From CAINVV01 sp037140615 (GTDB taxonomy: Bacteria > Bacteroidota > Bacteroidia > Bacteroidales > Prolixibacteraceae), in the NCBI GenBank assembly GCA_037140615.1, contig JBAXED010000005.1, positions 1 through 64,000 of the forward strand: 64,000 nt of DNA, written 5' to 3'. The position numbers and the translations under genes were made by a program. The notes below the pieces were generated by a model. It was given only the letters and a program-made list of their open reading frames with translations. It ran no database searches and was not told where the DNA came from. This document shows positions 1 through 7,980 of this stretch, in pieces. Within the stretch, counting starts at the first letter, position 1; each line of letters begins with the position of its first letter.

Positions 1-329
1 ACCTCAACGTTTCTTCCTTCAAAGATCGTATTGAGTACTTCCGTAATCTTTTCATTCTTGACGCTGATGTCGATCGCCCGATCCACATTGATCAATTCGT
101 TGTTGTATATAAAGAAAAATTCGCTCTCATTTTCGATGGCCTTGAGTGCATCTTTGACCGTAACACTTTTCAAATCAAGCGTTATTCTTGTCATTTGTGA
201 GTAGCTCTCCGTCGCTGATAAGCCAAGAACGGAGGTGATAAGAAAGAAAAGCGTTAGTTTCATAATTAAAAACAGTTGACTCAGGAAATTCTGTGATGGA
301 ACTTCTCTGTCTTTGAATTTTTTTTTCAT
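1..329 (-). CDS. SusC-type TonB-dependent receptor, N-terminal part (cut by window edge)
   Basis: Only the first ~109 codons are inside the window. The start at 329 (MKKKFKDREVPSQNF) is preferred over the in-frame ATG at 263 because SusC-family proteins in this phylum often have a charged N-terminal extension before the signal peptide; the hydrophobic stretch KLTLFFLITSVLGLSA follows and ends near SYSQ. After it comes an STN (secretin/TonB N-terminal) domain, visible as ITLDLKSVTVKDALKAIE and IYNNELINVD. STN-bearing SusC receptors exchange signals with a FecR anti-sigma factor in the inner membrane, which fits the FecR gene just upstream on the same strand. The plug and barrel lie outside the window, so the substrate cannot be told. 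Confidence 0.88.
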   Translation of the reverse strand, partial: MKKKFKDREVPSQNFLSQLFLIMKLTLFFLITSVLGLSATESYSQMTRITLDLKSVTVKDALKAIENESEFFFIYNNELINVDRAIDISVKNEKITEVLNTIFEGRNVE

Positions 330-362
330 AAATTTGTTTGATTTTAATAATTAATTTTTGCT

Positions 363-421
363 TGCCTTTTCAGGCATTCTAAAAATTCAAACAGGGGAGT
401 GCTTCCAACACTTTCCTGTTT
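363..421 (-). promoter_or_regulatory. Double-hairpin leader between fecR and susC
   Basis: Two inverted repeats lie in the gap between the FecR stop and the SusC start. The larger has 13-nt arms at 389-401 and 409-421 (AAACAGGGGAGTG / CACTTTCCTGTTT, two G-U type pairs) with a 7-nt loop. The smaller has 5-bp arms TGCCT/AGGCA at 363-367 and 372-376. On the minus strand the large hairpin is followed by GAATTTTTAG, which could act as a partial terminator or attenuator that lowers SusC expression relative to FecR. On the plus strand it is followed by a run of T. The function is inferred from position only. Confidence 0.5.
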
Positions 422-459
422 TTTTTATTTTTATACCATAGGCATACCTTTTATAGTAA

Positions 460-1521
460 TTAGTTAACTTTTGCTTTAGATTTTAGGATAATCTTTCGTT
501 TTGAAAAAGAGTTATCTCCCAATTTTTTAGCCGGAATAATTTTGTATTCCATCTGTGAGGTAAGGTTGAGCATACTTAAAACCTGTTCAAGTGGCTCGTC
601 GATAAAGGTGCCTGTAAAGCGGTAATTTTCTAATTTTTTGTCGGAAAGGTGGATGTCAACATTGTACCAATTTTGCAGTTTTTGAATAACCGTATTAACC
701 GGATCGTTGGAGAAAACAATCTTCCCATCTGTCCACGCTGTGTATTTCGTTAAATCACTTTCTTTTTTCCACTCAATTTTATTATCTGATTTCCTAAAAC
801 ATGCAACCTGGTTAGGTTTCATCTCCATCAGATCGGAAGTTTTATCGTTGCTGTTTTGTTGCAGCAAAATCTTTCCTTCTACCAATGCTATTGTTATTGC
901 AGTATTTCCAGGATAGGCATCCACATTAAAGGTGGTTCCAAGAACCCTGACCTGAAGCTTGTTAAGATCTACTACAAAAGGCTGTTGAGCATTCTTGGCC
1001 ACCTTAAAATTTCCTTCACCTGAAAGATAAACAAGACGGGTCTTGCTGTTATCGAAGGTGGTTGGAAACTTGAGGGTACTTCCTGAGTTCAGGCTGACCA
1101 GCGTTCCATCCGGAAGCTCCAGGCGTGTCTGTGTTCCAAAAGCTGCCCTTATTTCCTGGAATACCACAACTTCCTTCTTCGTTATTGTCACCGGCTTCAC
1201 CACCATCTGGTAGGTCGAAGCAAAAATGACGGACAGCACCAGCACCGCAGCGATCTGGCGCATCAGGCTCATCCACTTGATTTCGCGATTTTTAATTCCT
1301 GCTTTATAACGGGTAATTTCGAGCGATCCTGGTAGATCTATCGGGGAAGGAAGTGCCATCTGATTGGAATGTCTCCAAATCTCTTCAAAATCCTGGTAAG
1401 CCGTTAGGTTTGATTTTTTAGCTTCTTTCCATGCATTCAATAGCATGATCTCTTCTGCTGTCAATTCACCATTGAATGACCTGGCAATCAAATCTAATAT
1501 CTCATCGTGTTGGGAATCCAT
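460..1521 (-). CDS. FecR-family anti-sigma factor
   Basis: 353 aa. A short cytoplasmic N-terminal region (sigma-binding, about residues 1-80) is followed by one membrane segment (about 87-107), a periplasmic FecR domain (about 127-225, with the typical LPDGTLVSLNSGS and VLGTTFNVDAY motifs) and a C-terminal DUF4974 domain (about 268-340) that resembles the STN fold and is thought to contact the receptor. It should hold the ECF sigma factor inactive until the SusC receptor signals. Unusually, the sigma gene is not directly adjacent: a zeta-toxin-like gene and a small gene lie between them. The gap upstream holds a C-type repeat and a CCCC-TATAGGG motif. Confidence 0.93.
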   Translation of the reverse strand: MDSQHDEILDLIARSFNGELTAEEIMLLNAWKEAKKSNLTAYQDFEEIWRHSNQMALPSPIDLPGSLEITRYKAGIKNREIKWMSLMRQIAAVLVLSVIFASTYQMVVKPVTITKKEVVVFQEIRAAFGTQTRLELPDGTLVSLNSGSTLKFPTTFDNSKTRLVYLSGEGNFKVAKNAQQPFVVDLNKLQVRVLGTTFNVDAYPGNTAITIALVEGKILLQQNSNDKTSDLMEMKPNQVACFRKSDNKIEWKKESDLTKYTAWTDGKIVFSNDPVNTVIQKLQNWYNVDIHLSDKKLENYRFTGTFIDEPLEQVLSMLNLTSQMEYKIIPAKKLGDNSFSKRKIILKSKAKVN

Positions 1522-1553
1522 TTATCTGTTCTTTTATGAATGACAAATGAAGA

Positions 1554-1574
1554 GGGGGGATACCCTATATGGGG
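1554..1574 (-). promoter_or_regulatory. CCCCA-TATAGGG motif upstream of fecR
   Basis: On the coding strand the sequence reads CCCCATATAGGGTAT followed by a C run, ending about 33 bases before the FecR start. A near copy (CCCCAATATAGGGAAT) occurs at 31764-31779. The position upstream of an anti-sigma gene makes it a candidate ECF-sigma recognition site or autoregulatory promoter; this is inference from two copies. Confidence 0.35.
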
Positions 1575-1578
1575 AAAA

Positions 1579-1619
1579 GAGAAATAAGATATAAGATATA
1601 AGACATGAGAGGTAAGACG
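1579..1619. repeat. Family C repeat (AGACATGAGA / ATAAGAT units)
   Basis: Degenerate 7-9 nt units built from ATAAGAT and AGACATGAG, reading purine-rich on the plus strand and therefore pyrimidine-rich on the mRNA strand of FecR, whose start lies ~60 bases downstream. The same unit recurs at 17080-17111, 22011-22042 and 59785-59931. Confidence 0.6.
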
Positions 1620-1641
1620 ACTATTAATCCAATCTCAATAT

Positions 1642-2241
1642 TCAATAAAAAGATGTTAAAATACTTTGTGCCCAGATATTTACGTCAGAATAAATTTTCT
1701 CCAGCTTTCCATTGGCTGCTCTGAACAATAATTTAGGTTCAGCATAATCGACAGAGTTGTCATAAACGTATAATCTGTCGACAAGTGAGGCAATTATGCT
1801 ACAATTAAATATTGATTTAGCGAAACGACTTACTATTTTTGAAATTGGGACATCGTGTCCACCTTCCATTACGCGGCGTGCTATACGGGAGGCATTAATG
1901 GAAGGATGATCAGTACCAACAAAAAATAGTCTAATAAAATAACCTGCTTCTTTAGCCCTTCTGATATAATCGAGTTTATCAGCTGCCGACAAAACAGTTT
2001 CGAATAAAATACCTTCTCTTTTTAATAGATATTCTTCCCTGAGTTCGGCAGCCCTGTTTGCTGCTTTGATAACAGCCTCGGGGGAATTCCAATCCCCGAA
2101 ATCATCTCGAGCAATATTGTCTGGATTAATATAAACGCAATTCTCAATCCATTTATGTTCCAATATTTTTCCTGTAACCGATGTTTTTCCAGAACCGTTT
2201 GGCCCCGCAATAATTATCAGTTTTGGTTGCTCTATATTCAT
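1642..2241 (-). CDS. Zeta-toxin-like P-loop kinase
   Basis: 199 aa. The N-terminus carries a Walker A loop GPNGSGKT at residues 13-20, followed by YINPDNIARDDFG and a Glu-rich segment (RAAELREEYLLKREGILFET) typical of the zeta/COG4185 group of small kinases. Classical zeta toxins phosphorylate UDP-N-acetylglucosamine and inhibit cell-wall synthesis; many chromosomal COG4185 members are uncharacterised, so toxicity is an inference. It overlaps the small upstream gene by 4 bases (ATGA), implying translational coupling, as expected for a toxin-antitoxin pair with the antitoxin first. Its placement between an ECF sigma gene and the FecR gene is unusual. Confidence 0.8.
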   Translation of the reverse strand: MNIEQPKLIIIAGPNGSGKTSVTGKILEHKWIENCVYINPDNIARDDFGDWNSPEAVIKAANRAAELREEYLLKREGILFETVLSAADKLDYIRRAKEAGYFIRLFFVGTDHPSINASRIARRVMEGGHDVPISKIVSRFAKSIFNCSIIASLVDRLYVYDNSVDYAEPKLLFRAANGKLEKIYSDVNIWAQSILTSFY

Positions 2242-2429
2242 TTAGCCTCAGGATTGTTTATCAATTGCTGTTTTTTTGCTCCATGTAGCAATTTTTGCAG
2301 TTGTTCAAAAAATTGTTTATCCGATTTTTGGGCTTTTTTCTTCACTTCGGCAGCTACATCCTGCATTAATAAATGTAATTGTTCGTCAGTTGGCTCTATG
2401 TCTGATGAAAATTTATACTCGATTATCAT
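2238..2429 (-). CDS. Small protein, candidate antitoxin for the zeta-like kinase
   Basis: 63 aa, acidic start (MIIEYKFSSDIEPTDEQL) and a Lys-rich helical C-terminus (AAEVKKKAQKSDKQFFEQL). No family is recognised. The only functional evidence is genetic: it precedes the zeta-like kinase with an ATGA overlap, the arrangement expected of an antitoxin, and its size suits a helical partner. Two tandem palindromic repeats lie ~190-240 bases upstream of its start. Confidence 0.6.
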   Translation of the reverse strand: MIIEYKFSSDIEPTDEQLHLLMQDVAAEVKKKAQKSDKQFFEQLQKLLHGAKKQQLINNPEAK

Positions 2430-2618
2430 ATCCTCCTATTTTATTACAAAAGTAAACATTTATAGAAGATCCACGAAATGTGTCAAATACCTCTGGTCAG
2501 CAGTCTTTACGAATTCCAGGCAAATTGACGCCAGTTGCAAATTAGCATTGTCCGGTAAACCGAAGTAAGATTTTACTTTGGGAAAATAATCACGAATGAA
2601 CAAGCGATTAAATCTACT

Positions 2619-2672
2619 ATTTTCACTTATTGAAAAGTGTTTTTTACAAGCATTTTCACTTATTGGAAAGTG
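2619..2672. repeat. Two tandem palindromic repeats, candidate operator
   Basis: Two 21-nt copies at 2619-2639 and 2652-2672, 33 bases apart, differing at two positions. Each contains CACTTATTGAAAAGTG, with CACTT/AAGTG arms around ATTGAA. Two dyads about three helical turns apart just downstream of the sigma stop and upstream of the small gene look like an operator for the toxin-antitoxin-like pair or a remnant regulatory region. No protein assignment is possible from the sequence. Confidence 0.45.
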
Positions 2673-2687
2673 ATTTTGGGCGATATT

Positions 2688-3332
2688 TCATTTAGCGCGG
2701 CTGCCGCAAATACCAGCCAAAGCTTTTTTGCCAATATTCATCATCGTAAAAAAAACAAGATGCTTTGATTTCCCAATCTTTGCAGATGGTAAATACTCTG
2801 CAAGCGAAACACGCAACGACTTTAAAGCTCTTCCCATCAATGCCTCTACCCCTTTCACTGAAATATCCATCTTTATTGCTATTGCCTTGCTTGTGAGATT
2901 CTCGAAACGACTGAATTCAAAAGCCATTCTACATCTATTTGGCAGCAATGAGAGCGCAATAATCAGCTGCTCTTCAAAGGAATCTGCATCAATCTGATTT
3001 TCAGTGGCATTACCAGTTTGGACATCAACCGGAATATCTGTTAGTTGGACATTGTGTTTTTGCCTCTTGATGTAATTAAGGGAATGATTCCTGGTCATAG
3101 CTGTCAGGTAAGGCATCAAACGTTCAACATTCACCAATTCAGCACGGTTTTCCCATAATTTCACAAAAACATCCTGAACAAGGCTATGAGCCGCATCCTC
3201 ATCATGGACAATAGAGAAGGAAAATCGACACAGATTGGGATAGTTTTCCTTAAAAATCTGATCAAATGCCCTTGTATTTCCTGATTTTAACTCTTCGCAG
3301 AGAAAACTATCCAAGCAGATCTGCTTGTTCAT
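2688..3332 (-). CDS. ECF sigma factor (RNA polymerase sigma-70 family)
   Basis: 214 aa. Region 2 is visible as FDQIFKENYPNLCRFSFSIV with DAAHSLVQDVFVKLWENR (about residues 24-70), and region 4 as LSLLPNRCRMAFEFSRFENL and SVKGVEALMGRALKSLR (about 125-180). It fits the Bacteroidota ECF group paired with FecR. The C-terminus runs ~35 residues past region 4 with basic residues. It should direct transcription of the downstream SusC locus once released. It is the first gene of the minus-strand cluster ending in FecR and SusC. Confidence 0.93.
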   Translation of the reverse strand: MNKQICLDSFLCEELKSGNTRAFDQIFKENYPNLCRFSFSIVHDEDAAHSLVQDVFVKLWENRAELVNVERLMPYLTAMTRNHSLNYIKRQKHNVQLTDIPVDVQTGNATENQIDADSFEEQLIIALSLLPNRCRMAFEFSRFENLTSKAIAIKMDISVKGVEALMGRALKSLRVSLAEYLPSAKIGKSKHLVFFTMMNIGKKALAGICGSRAK

Positions 3333-3584
3333 TATGACTTGGTTATTTAATATAATGGCTGCAATTCACCATAAATAAAACTATGTTTAAAATTTCATGA
3401 AAATTGTAGGCAATTTGGAAAGCTAAAGTAGGATAATTACTGATATCTATGTAAGTGAAATCCCGACAAAGAAGCCAAATTTGTTTTGATGAGTTATTCT
3501 TGTTCAAATACAAGATTCCAAACAACCAAAAGGGAATCCACATTCTATGGCTTGAGCAGGGAAAAATGACATAACTTTTTCCTA

Positions 3585-3612
3585 TTGCATCCCATTTCTA
3601 TTCCTATCTTTG
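3585..3612 (+). promoter_or_regulatory. Bacteroidota-type promoter for the efflux operon
   Basis: A TTG at 3585-3587 and TATCTTTG at 3605-3612 are separated by 17 bases, matching the TTG / TAnnTTTG layout of this phylum's housekeeping sigma. Transcription would begin near 3619, giving a leader of ~100 bases before the start at 3718. The rest of the 3333-3717 gap shows only AT-rich sequence and no convincing gene. Confidence 0.5.
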
Positions 3613-3717
3613 AAACCGTCAATTTTCTTCCAAAAAAATATTCATTTCCAAAGAATAGCTTGTGGTTTAAACTATTCAAATCAACTGAAGTCCAATCGAA
3701 GAATCAACCAGATTGTT

Positions 3718-5064
3718 ATGAACAAAAAAAAGTTGCTGATCATATTTTCCATCTCAATTACCTTGTTGCTTATATTGTATCTGAGTTTCAAAGGTAAATC
3801 AGGCGAAGAGGTAATAACCTGCAAAGTCCAGAAAGGATCTATTGAAGTAAAGGTGCATACCTCCGGTCAGCTGGAGTCTGAAAAATCAGAAAATATCCTT
3901 CTCCCATCTGTCCTATCCAGCCAGAATGTAAGGGTATACGAGATCAAGATTACTGATCTGATTGAGGAAGGATCCGTCGTTGATTCAGGCCAATATATTG
4001 CCACACTGGACCATAAAGTCATTGAAGAAGTATTGACAACCGCACGTCTGGAACTGGAAGCCGCCATGGTAGTGATTGAGGATGCCAAGCTGGATTCCAA
4101 TTTAAACCTGAGCAACTACCGTGATTTAATTACGAATTCACAGTCGGATGTGGAGGAGCGAAAGATTGTTTTGGCGGAATCGGTTTATGAATCACCATCC
4201 GTTATAAAAAAGGCACAAATGGATCTCAGCAAAGCCGAAAGGAAACTGGAGCAGGATATCAAGGGTCTGGGCATGCGGCAAAGACAGCTTAATTCACAAA
4301 TGGAACGACGAAACATCGATTTCAGGCTGAAGCAAAAAAGAGTGGACGACCTTCTAAAATTATACGATGCCCTCATCATCAAAGCGCCCAAGCCTGGAAT
4401 GGTGATTTATGCCAGGGACCGGTTTGGAATCAAAATACAGGTTGGATCTGTTCTGACCCCATGGAGCCCGATCATAGCCACACTACCCGACATGACCAAA
4501 ATGATCTCTGAGACTTACATCAACGAGATCGATATTGCGAAAATCAAGGTTGGACAAAAGGTAACTCTGAGTATTGACGCCTTTCCTGATAAGGAGTTGA
4601 AAGGTGAAGTAATTTCGGTGGCAAATATTGGTCAGCCAATGCCAAAAAGTGATTCAAAAGTCTTCCTTGTCAACATCAGGGTTTTTGGCAGCGATCCTGA
4701 CTTAAAGCCTGCCATGACCACAGGAAATCTAATACAGACAGGGGTTTACAACGACAAATTGTATGTTCCTTCAGAGGCAGTTTTTGAGACTGATTCCACC
4801 CGGTTTGTGTATCTCAACAGGAATAAATTTGTCAAACAACTGGTGGATACGGGAGAAGAGAATGAGGATTATATAATCATCAACAAAGGAGTAAAGGAAG
4901 GCGAAGTTCTGTTGTTGAATGAGCCTGAAAAAACGGAGGATATTGAAACCATTGGTTGGGATATTTACGAGGAACAACTAGCCAGGCAAAAGAAACAGAA
5001 AATCGCCGGAGATAAAATTGAGCAGCCTGATTCAAGCAAAAACAGGAATAATATCGCAAAATAA
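3718..5064 (+). CDS. Membrane-fusion protein (HlyD/MacA-like efflux adaptor) 1
   Basis: 448 aa from the ATG at 3718 (MNKKKLLIIFSIS), chosen over an in-frame ATG at 3610 because the hydrophobic anchor then lies at the N-terminus. An N-terminal membrane anchor is followed by a barrel-sandwich half (KVHTSGQLESEKSENILLP), a long charged helical hairpin (about residues 100-215), the second lipoyl half (IKAPKPGMVIYA) and beta-barrel/membrane-proximal domains (VGQKVTLSIDAFPDKELKGE). It should link the inner-membrane MacB-type permease to the TolC-like channel in the periplasm. A second adaptor closes the same operon, so two adaptors serve one permease gene. Its C-terminus is Lys/Gln-rich and extends past the usual fold. 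Confidence 0.9.
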   Translation: MNKKKLLIIFSISITLLLILYLSFKGKSGEEVITCKVQKGSIEVKVHTSGQLESEKSENILLPSVLSSQNVRVYEIKITDLIEEGSVVDSGQYIATLDHKVIEEVLTTARLELEAAMVVIEDAKLDSNLNLSNYRDLITNSQSDVEERKIVLAESVYESPSVIKKAQMDLSKAERKLEQDIKGLGMRQRQLNSQMERRNIDFRLKQKRVDDLLKLYDALIIKAPKPGMVIYARDRFGIKIQVGSVLTPWSPIIATLPDMTKMISETYINEIDIAKIKVGQKVTLSIDAFPDKELKGEVISVANIGQPMPKSDSKVFLVNIRVFGSDPDLKPAMTTGNLIQTGVYNDKLYVPSEAVFETDSTRFVYLNRNKFVKQLVDTGEENEDYIIINKGVKEGEVLLLNEPEKTEDIETIGWDIYEEQLARQKKQKIAGDKIEQPDSSKNRNNIAK

Positions 5065-5121
5065 AAACGCGCCGGATTAGCCGCCGTTTTTAATGATTTC
5101 TATGTTCCGAACTAACTATAT

Positions 5122-6486
5122 ATGAAAATAAGAGCCTTTTATACCAGATATTCCTACAATGTGCAGATTGCCATCGAAGCAATCATTGCCAACAAGGTAA
5201 AATCATTGCTGACAGCCCTGGGCATTATTTTTGGCGTTGCGGCAGTCATTAGCATGTTGGCCATTGGCAACGGAGCAGAGCAGGAAATTCTGGAGCAGAT
5301 TAAAATGGTTGGAGTGAACAACATCATCGTCACGCCAATTCTTCAGGCAGATCAGGCCGGAGCCAACGATGCAAAACCTGGAAGTGCCACCGAGAGCAAT
5401 CAGCTTGCGGGAAGCAAAAAGAAATATTCCAAGGGGCTGACGATGCTTGACGCAACTTCAATCAAAGAGATCATCCCAACGGTCCAGGATGTTTGCCCGA
5501 TCATTACGTTTAACTATACCGCGATCCTTCATGACATAAGCAGTCCGGTAAAGTTGGACGGCACCGACAATACCTATTTCAGCCTCTTCGATATCAAGCT
5601 TGAAAGCGGTACACTGTTTCATTCGCAACACACCAAGGAGGGATATCCAGTGTGTATTATCGGATACAACATCAAGAATATTTTCTTTAACCAGGAATCC
5701 CCCATCGGGAAATACATCAAATGCGGTCAGATCTGGCTTCAGGTGATTGGTGTGATTGAAAAGCGCAATTTTGTTGGTACCGGTGGCGGAACCATGTCTA
5801 TCAGCAGCACCGACAACAGCATCATCATTCCGGTGAAAACCATGTTGCTCAGGTACCGGAACAGGGCATTGATACGTGGCGATCAGGTTAAGCTGGTCGG
5901 GTCAGGCAGGGACAATGTCACCAATAAAGCCGAGGACATCAACCAGCTGGATAAGATCATCGTTCGTGTTAAGGAGACTCAACAGCTTACTGCCACCGCC
6001 AAAGTAGTTGGCAATATGCTGATGCGCAAGCACAACGATATTCACGATTTTGAAGTTAGCATTCCTGAATTGTTGTTGAAACAGCAGCAAAAAACCAAAA
6101 ATATCTTCAACATCGTTTTGGGAGCTATTGCTGGTATCTCATTGATTGTCGGGGGAATTGGCATCATGAACATCATGCTTGCTTCGGTGATGGAGCGCAT
6201 CCGCGAGATCGGGACAAGGCAGGCCATTGGCGCCTCCCGAAAGGACATTGTCTTCCAGTTTTTGTCTGAATCAACATTGATAAGTCTGGCGGGTGGAATA
6301 ATAGGTGTGGTGCTCGGGGTGATACTCTCCAAAGTCATTCAGACGGCTTTTGATATAAAGACCATCATATCCCTGTTTTCAATTTTTATTTCGTTTGGCG
6401 TCTCCGTTTTTATCGGCATTACTTTTGGCTATCTCCCTGCCAAAAAAGCTGCCGACAAGGACCCGGTTGAATCTTTAAGACAATAA
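5122..6486 (+). CDS. MacB-type ABC transporter permease (FtsX domain, no ATPase)
   Basis: 454 aa. The first membrane segment (about residues 22-47, AIIANKVKSLLTALGIIFGV) is followed by a large periplasmic MacB_PCD domain and a C-terminal FtsX domain with three further membrane segments (about 325-450). The coupling-helix region GGIGIMNIMLASVMERIREI GTRQAIGASR (about 345-375) and C-terminal PAKKAADKDPVESLR are typical. MacB-type permeases power extrusion of periplasmic substrates through TolC by mechanotransmission. The ATPase domain found in full-length MacB is absent here, and no separate ATPase gene is in the operon, so one must be supplied from elsewhere. It lies 57 bases after adaptor 1 and 6 before the channel gene. 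Confidence 0.92.
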   Translation: MKIRAFYTRYSYNVQIAIEAIIANKVKSLLTALGIIFGVAAVISMLAIGNGAEQEILEQIKMVGVNNIIVTPILQADQAGANDAKPGSATESNQLAGSKKKYSKGLTMLDATSIKEIIPTVQDVCPIITFNYTAILHDISSPVKLDGTDNTYFSLFDIKLESGTLFHSQHTKEGYPVCIIGYNIKNIFFNQESPIGKYIKCGQIWLQVIGVIEKRNFVGTGGGTMSISSTDNSIIIPVKTMLLRYRNRALIRGDQVKLVGSGRDNVTNKAEDINQLDKIIVRVKETQQLTATAKVVGNMLMRKHNDIHDFEVSIPELLLKQQQKTKNIFNIVLGAIAGISLIVGGIGIMNIMLASVMERIREIGTRQAIGASRKDIVFQFLSESTLISLAGGIIGVVLGVILSKVIQTAFDIKTIISLFSIFISFGVSVFIGITFGYLPAKKAADKDPVESLRQ

Positions 6487-6492
6487 TTACAC

Positions 6493-7980
6493 ATGAACCG
6501 TATTTGCACTATTCTATTACTACTTGTTGCCTTTCAAATCTCCATGGCTCAGGAAAAAGCTAAGAAGTTAACGCTAAATGAGGCGATTGATCTGGCTTCC
6601 AGTCAATCACTCGATGCCTTCAGGCAACAAAACATGTACCTGTCAAGTTACTGGGAGTTTAAGTATTACAAGTCGGATAAACTACCTCAATTTTTGGTGG
6701 GCGCCAATCCGCTCTCCTACAACAACTCCATCAGACAGGATTATATTCCGCAGGACCAGAGTTGGCAGTACAGTCAGCAGAAAAATATTACCTCCAGCGC
6801 CTCACTCAAGATGACACAAAATGTTGCATTAACCGGTGGTAGTTTTTCTGCCAGTTCCGACATCGGGATGGTCAGAAACTTTCTGGGTGACCAGCAGTCC
6901 ATGTTCTCCTCAAACATGATTAGTTTGGGTTATAAGCAAAAATTAAACGGCTACAACAGCATGCGCTGGAAAGCCAAAATTGAACCACTGAAATTTGAGA
7001 CTGCCAAGAAACAATTCATCCAGTCTAAAGAGGACATTGCGGTAAAAACGACCACTAAATTTTTTGTATTGGTGGATGCACAGATTGAAATCAACATAGC
7101 AAAAACCAATCTGGCCAATGCTGACACGCTTTACCAGATTGGCAAGGGCCGTTATCAGGTCGGAACAGTTACCCAGGATGAGCTTTTAAATTTCGAACTG
7201 AATCTCATGAATGCCCGCATCGCCTTGACCCGCGCCAACCAGGGACTTCTGCGTGCCCGATCCGATCTCAACAGTTTTCTGGGCCTGGAGAAAAATGCCA
7301 TCCTTGATTGTTCTTTACCAACATCCATCAGCTCTGCTTTACAAATTGATGTAGAGAAAGCGATCCAGAAATCGATGAGCAATAATCCAAGTATTCTATC
7401 TCAGCAAAGACGCATACTGGAACAGGACAGCAATGTCAAACTTGTCATGTCGCAGAATGGTTTGAGTGCGGATATCAGTGCGTTAGCCGGACTGAACCAA
7501 AAATCCACCTCTCTGGCCGAGTCCTACCAAAATCCCAATCAGTTCCAGAATATTGCCCTGGTTGGACTTTCAGTTCCCATTGTGGATTGGGGCAAGAGAA
7601 AAGGTCAGCTTCTGATGGCTAAGTCGAACCGGGAAGTTGTCATCAACAGCGTTAAGCAGGAAAGGATTGATTTTGAGCAATCCGTTATGATGAATGTTTT
7701 GGAATTCAATCTCCAGTCGGAACAGGTATTGAATTCGGCCAAAGCGGATACCATTGCGCAAATGGGGTTCGATGTTACCATGAGACGTTTTAAAATCGGA
7801 AAGCTGGATGTGACAAAACTCAATCTTGCACGAAACGATCTCGAAAATGCCAGGAGAGCTTACATCAATTCACTGAGAAAATATTGGCTGTCCTATTACC
7901 AGATTCGGGGACTGGCGCTCTTCGATTTTGAAAAAAACATTGATCTGATCGCAGATTTTGAAAAAATTCTCAACCAATGA
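6493..7980 (+). CDS. TolC-family outer-membrane efflux channel
   Basis: 495 aa with a signal peptide (MNRICTILLLLVAFQISMAQ). Two repeated long-helix modules of the OEP family follow; the motifs LTLNEAIDLA near residue 25 and YQIGKGRYQVGTVTQDELLN near 215, and the second copy MRRFKIGKLDVTKLNLARND near 430, are the usual hairpin landmarks. The protein should form the trimeric outer-membrane tunnel for the efflux system. It starts 6 bases after the permease stop and overlaps adaptor 2 by 4 bases (ATGA), so the genes are translationally coupled. Confidence 0.92.
   Translation: MNRICTILLLLVAFQISMAQEKAKKLTLNEAIDLASSQSLDAFRQQNMYLSSYWEFKYYKSDKLPQFLVGANPLSYNNSIRQDYIPQDQSWQYSQQKNITSSASLKMTQNVALTGGSFSASSDIGMVRNFLGDQQSMFSSNMISLGYKQKLNGYNSMRWKAKIEPLKFETAKKQFIQSKEDIAVKTTTKFFVLVDAQIEINIAKTNLANADTLYQIGKGRYQVGTVTQDELLNFELNLMNARIALTRANQGLLRARSDLNSFLGLEKNAILDCSLPTSISSALQIDVEKAIQKSMSNNPSILSQQRRILEQDSNVKLVMSQNGLSADISALAGLNQKSTSLAESYQNPNQFQNIALVGLSVPIVDWGKRKGQLLMAKSNREVVINSVKQERIDFEQSVMMNVLEFNLQSEQVLNSAKADTIAQMGFDVTMRRFKIGKLDVTKLNLARNDLENARRAYINSLRKYWLSYYQIRGLALFDFEKNIDLIADFEKILNQ

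Noticed and set aside
3343..3543. 66-codon minus-strand frame upstream of the ECF sigma gene
   Set aside because: No homology cue, AT-rich composition typical of intergenic DNA, no coupling with neighbours.
5066..5093. Terminator between adaptor 1 and the permease
   Set aside because: The arms AAAACG/CGTTTT pair but the inner part is mismatched; too weak to call.
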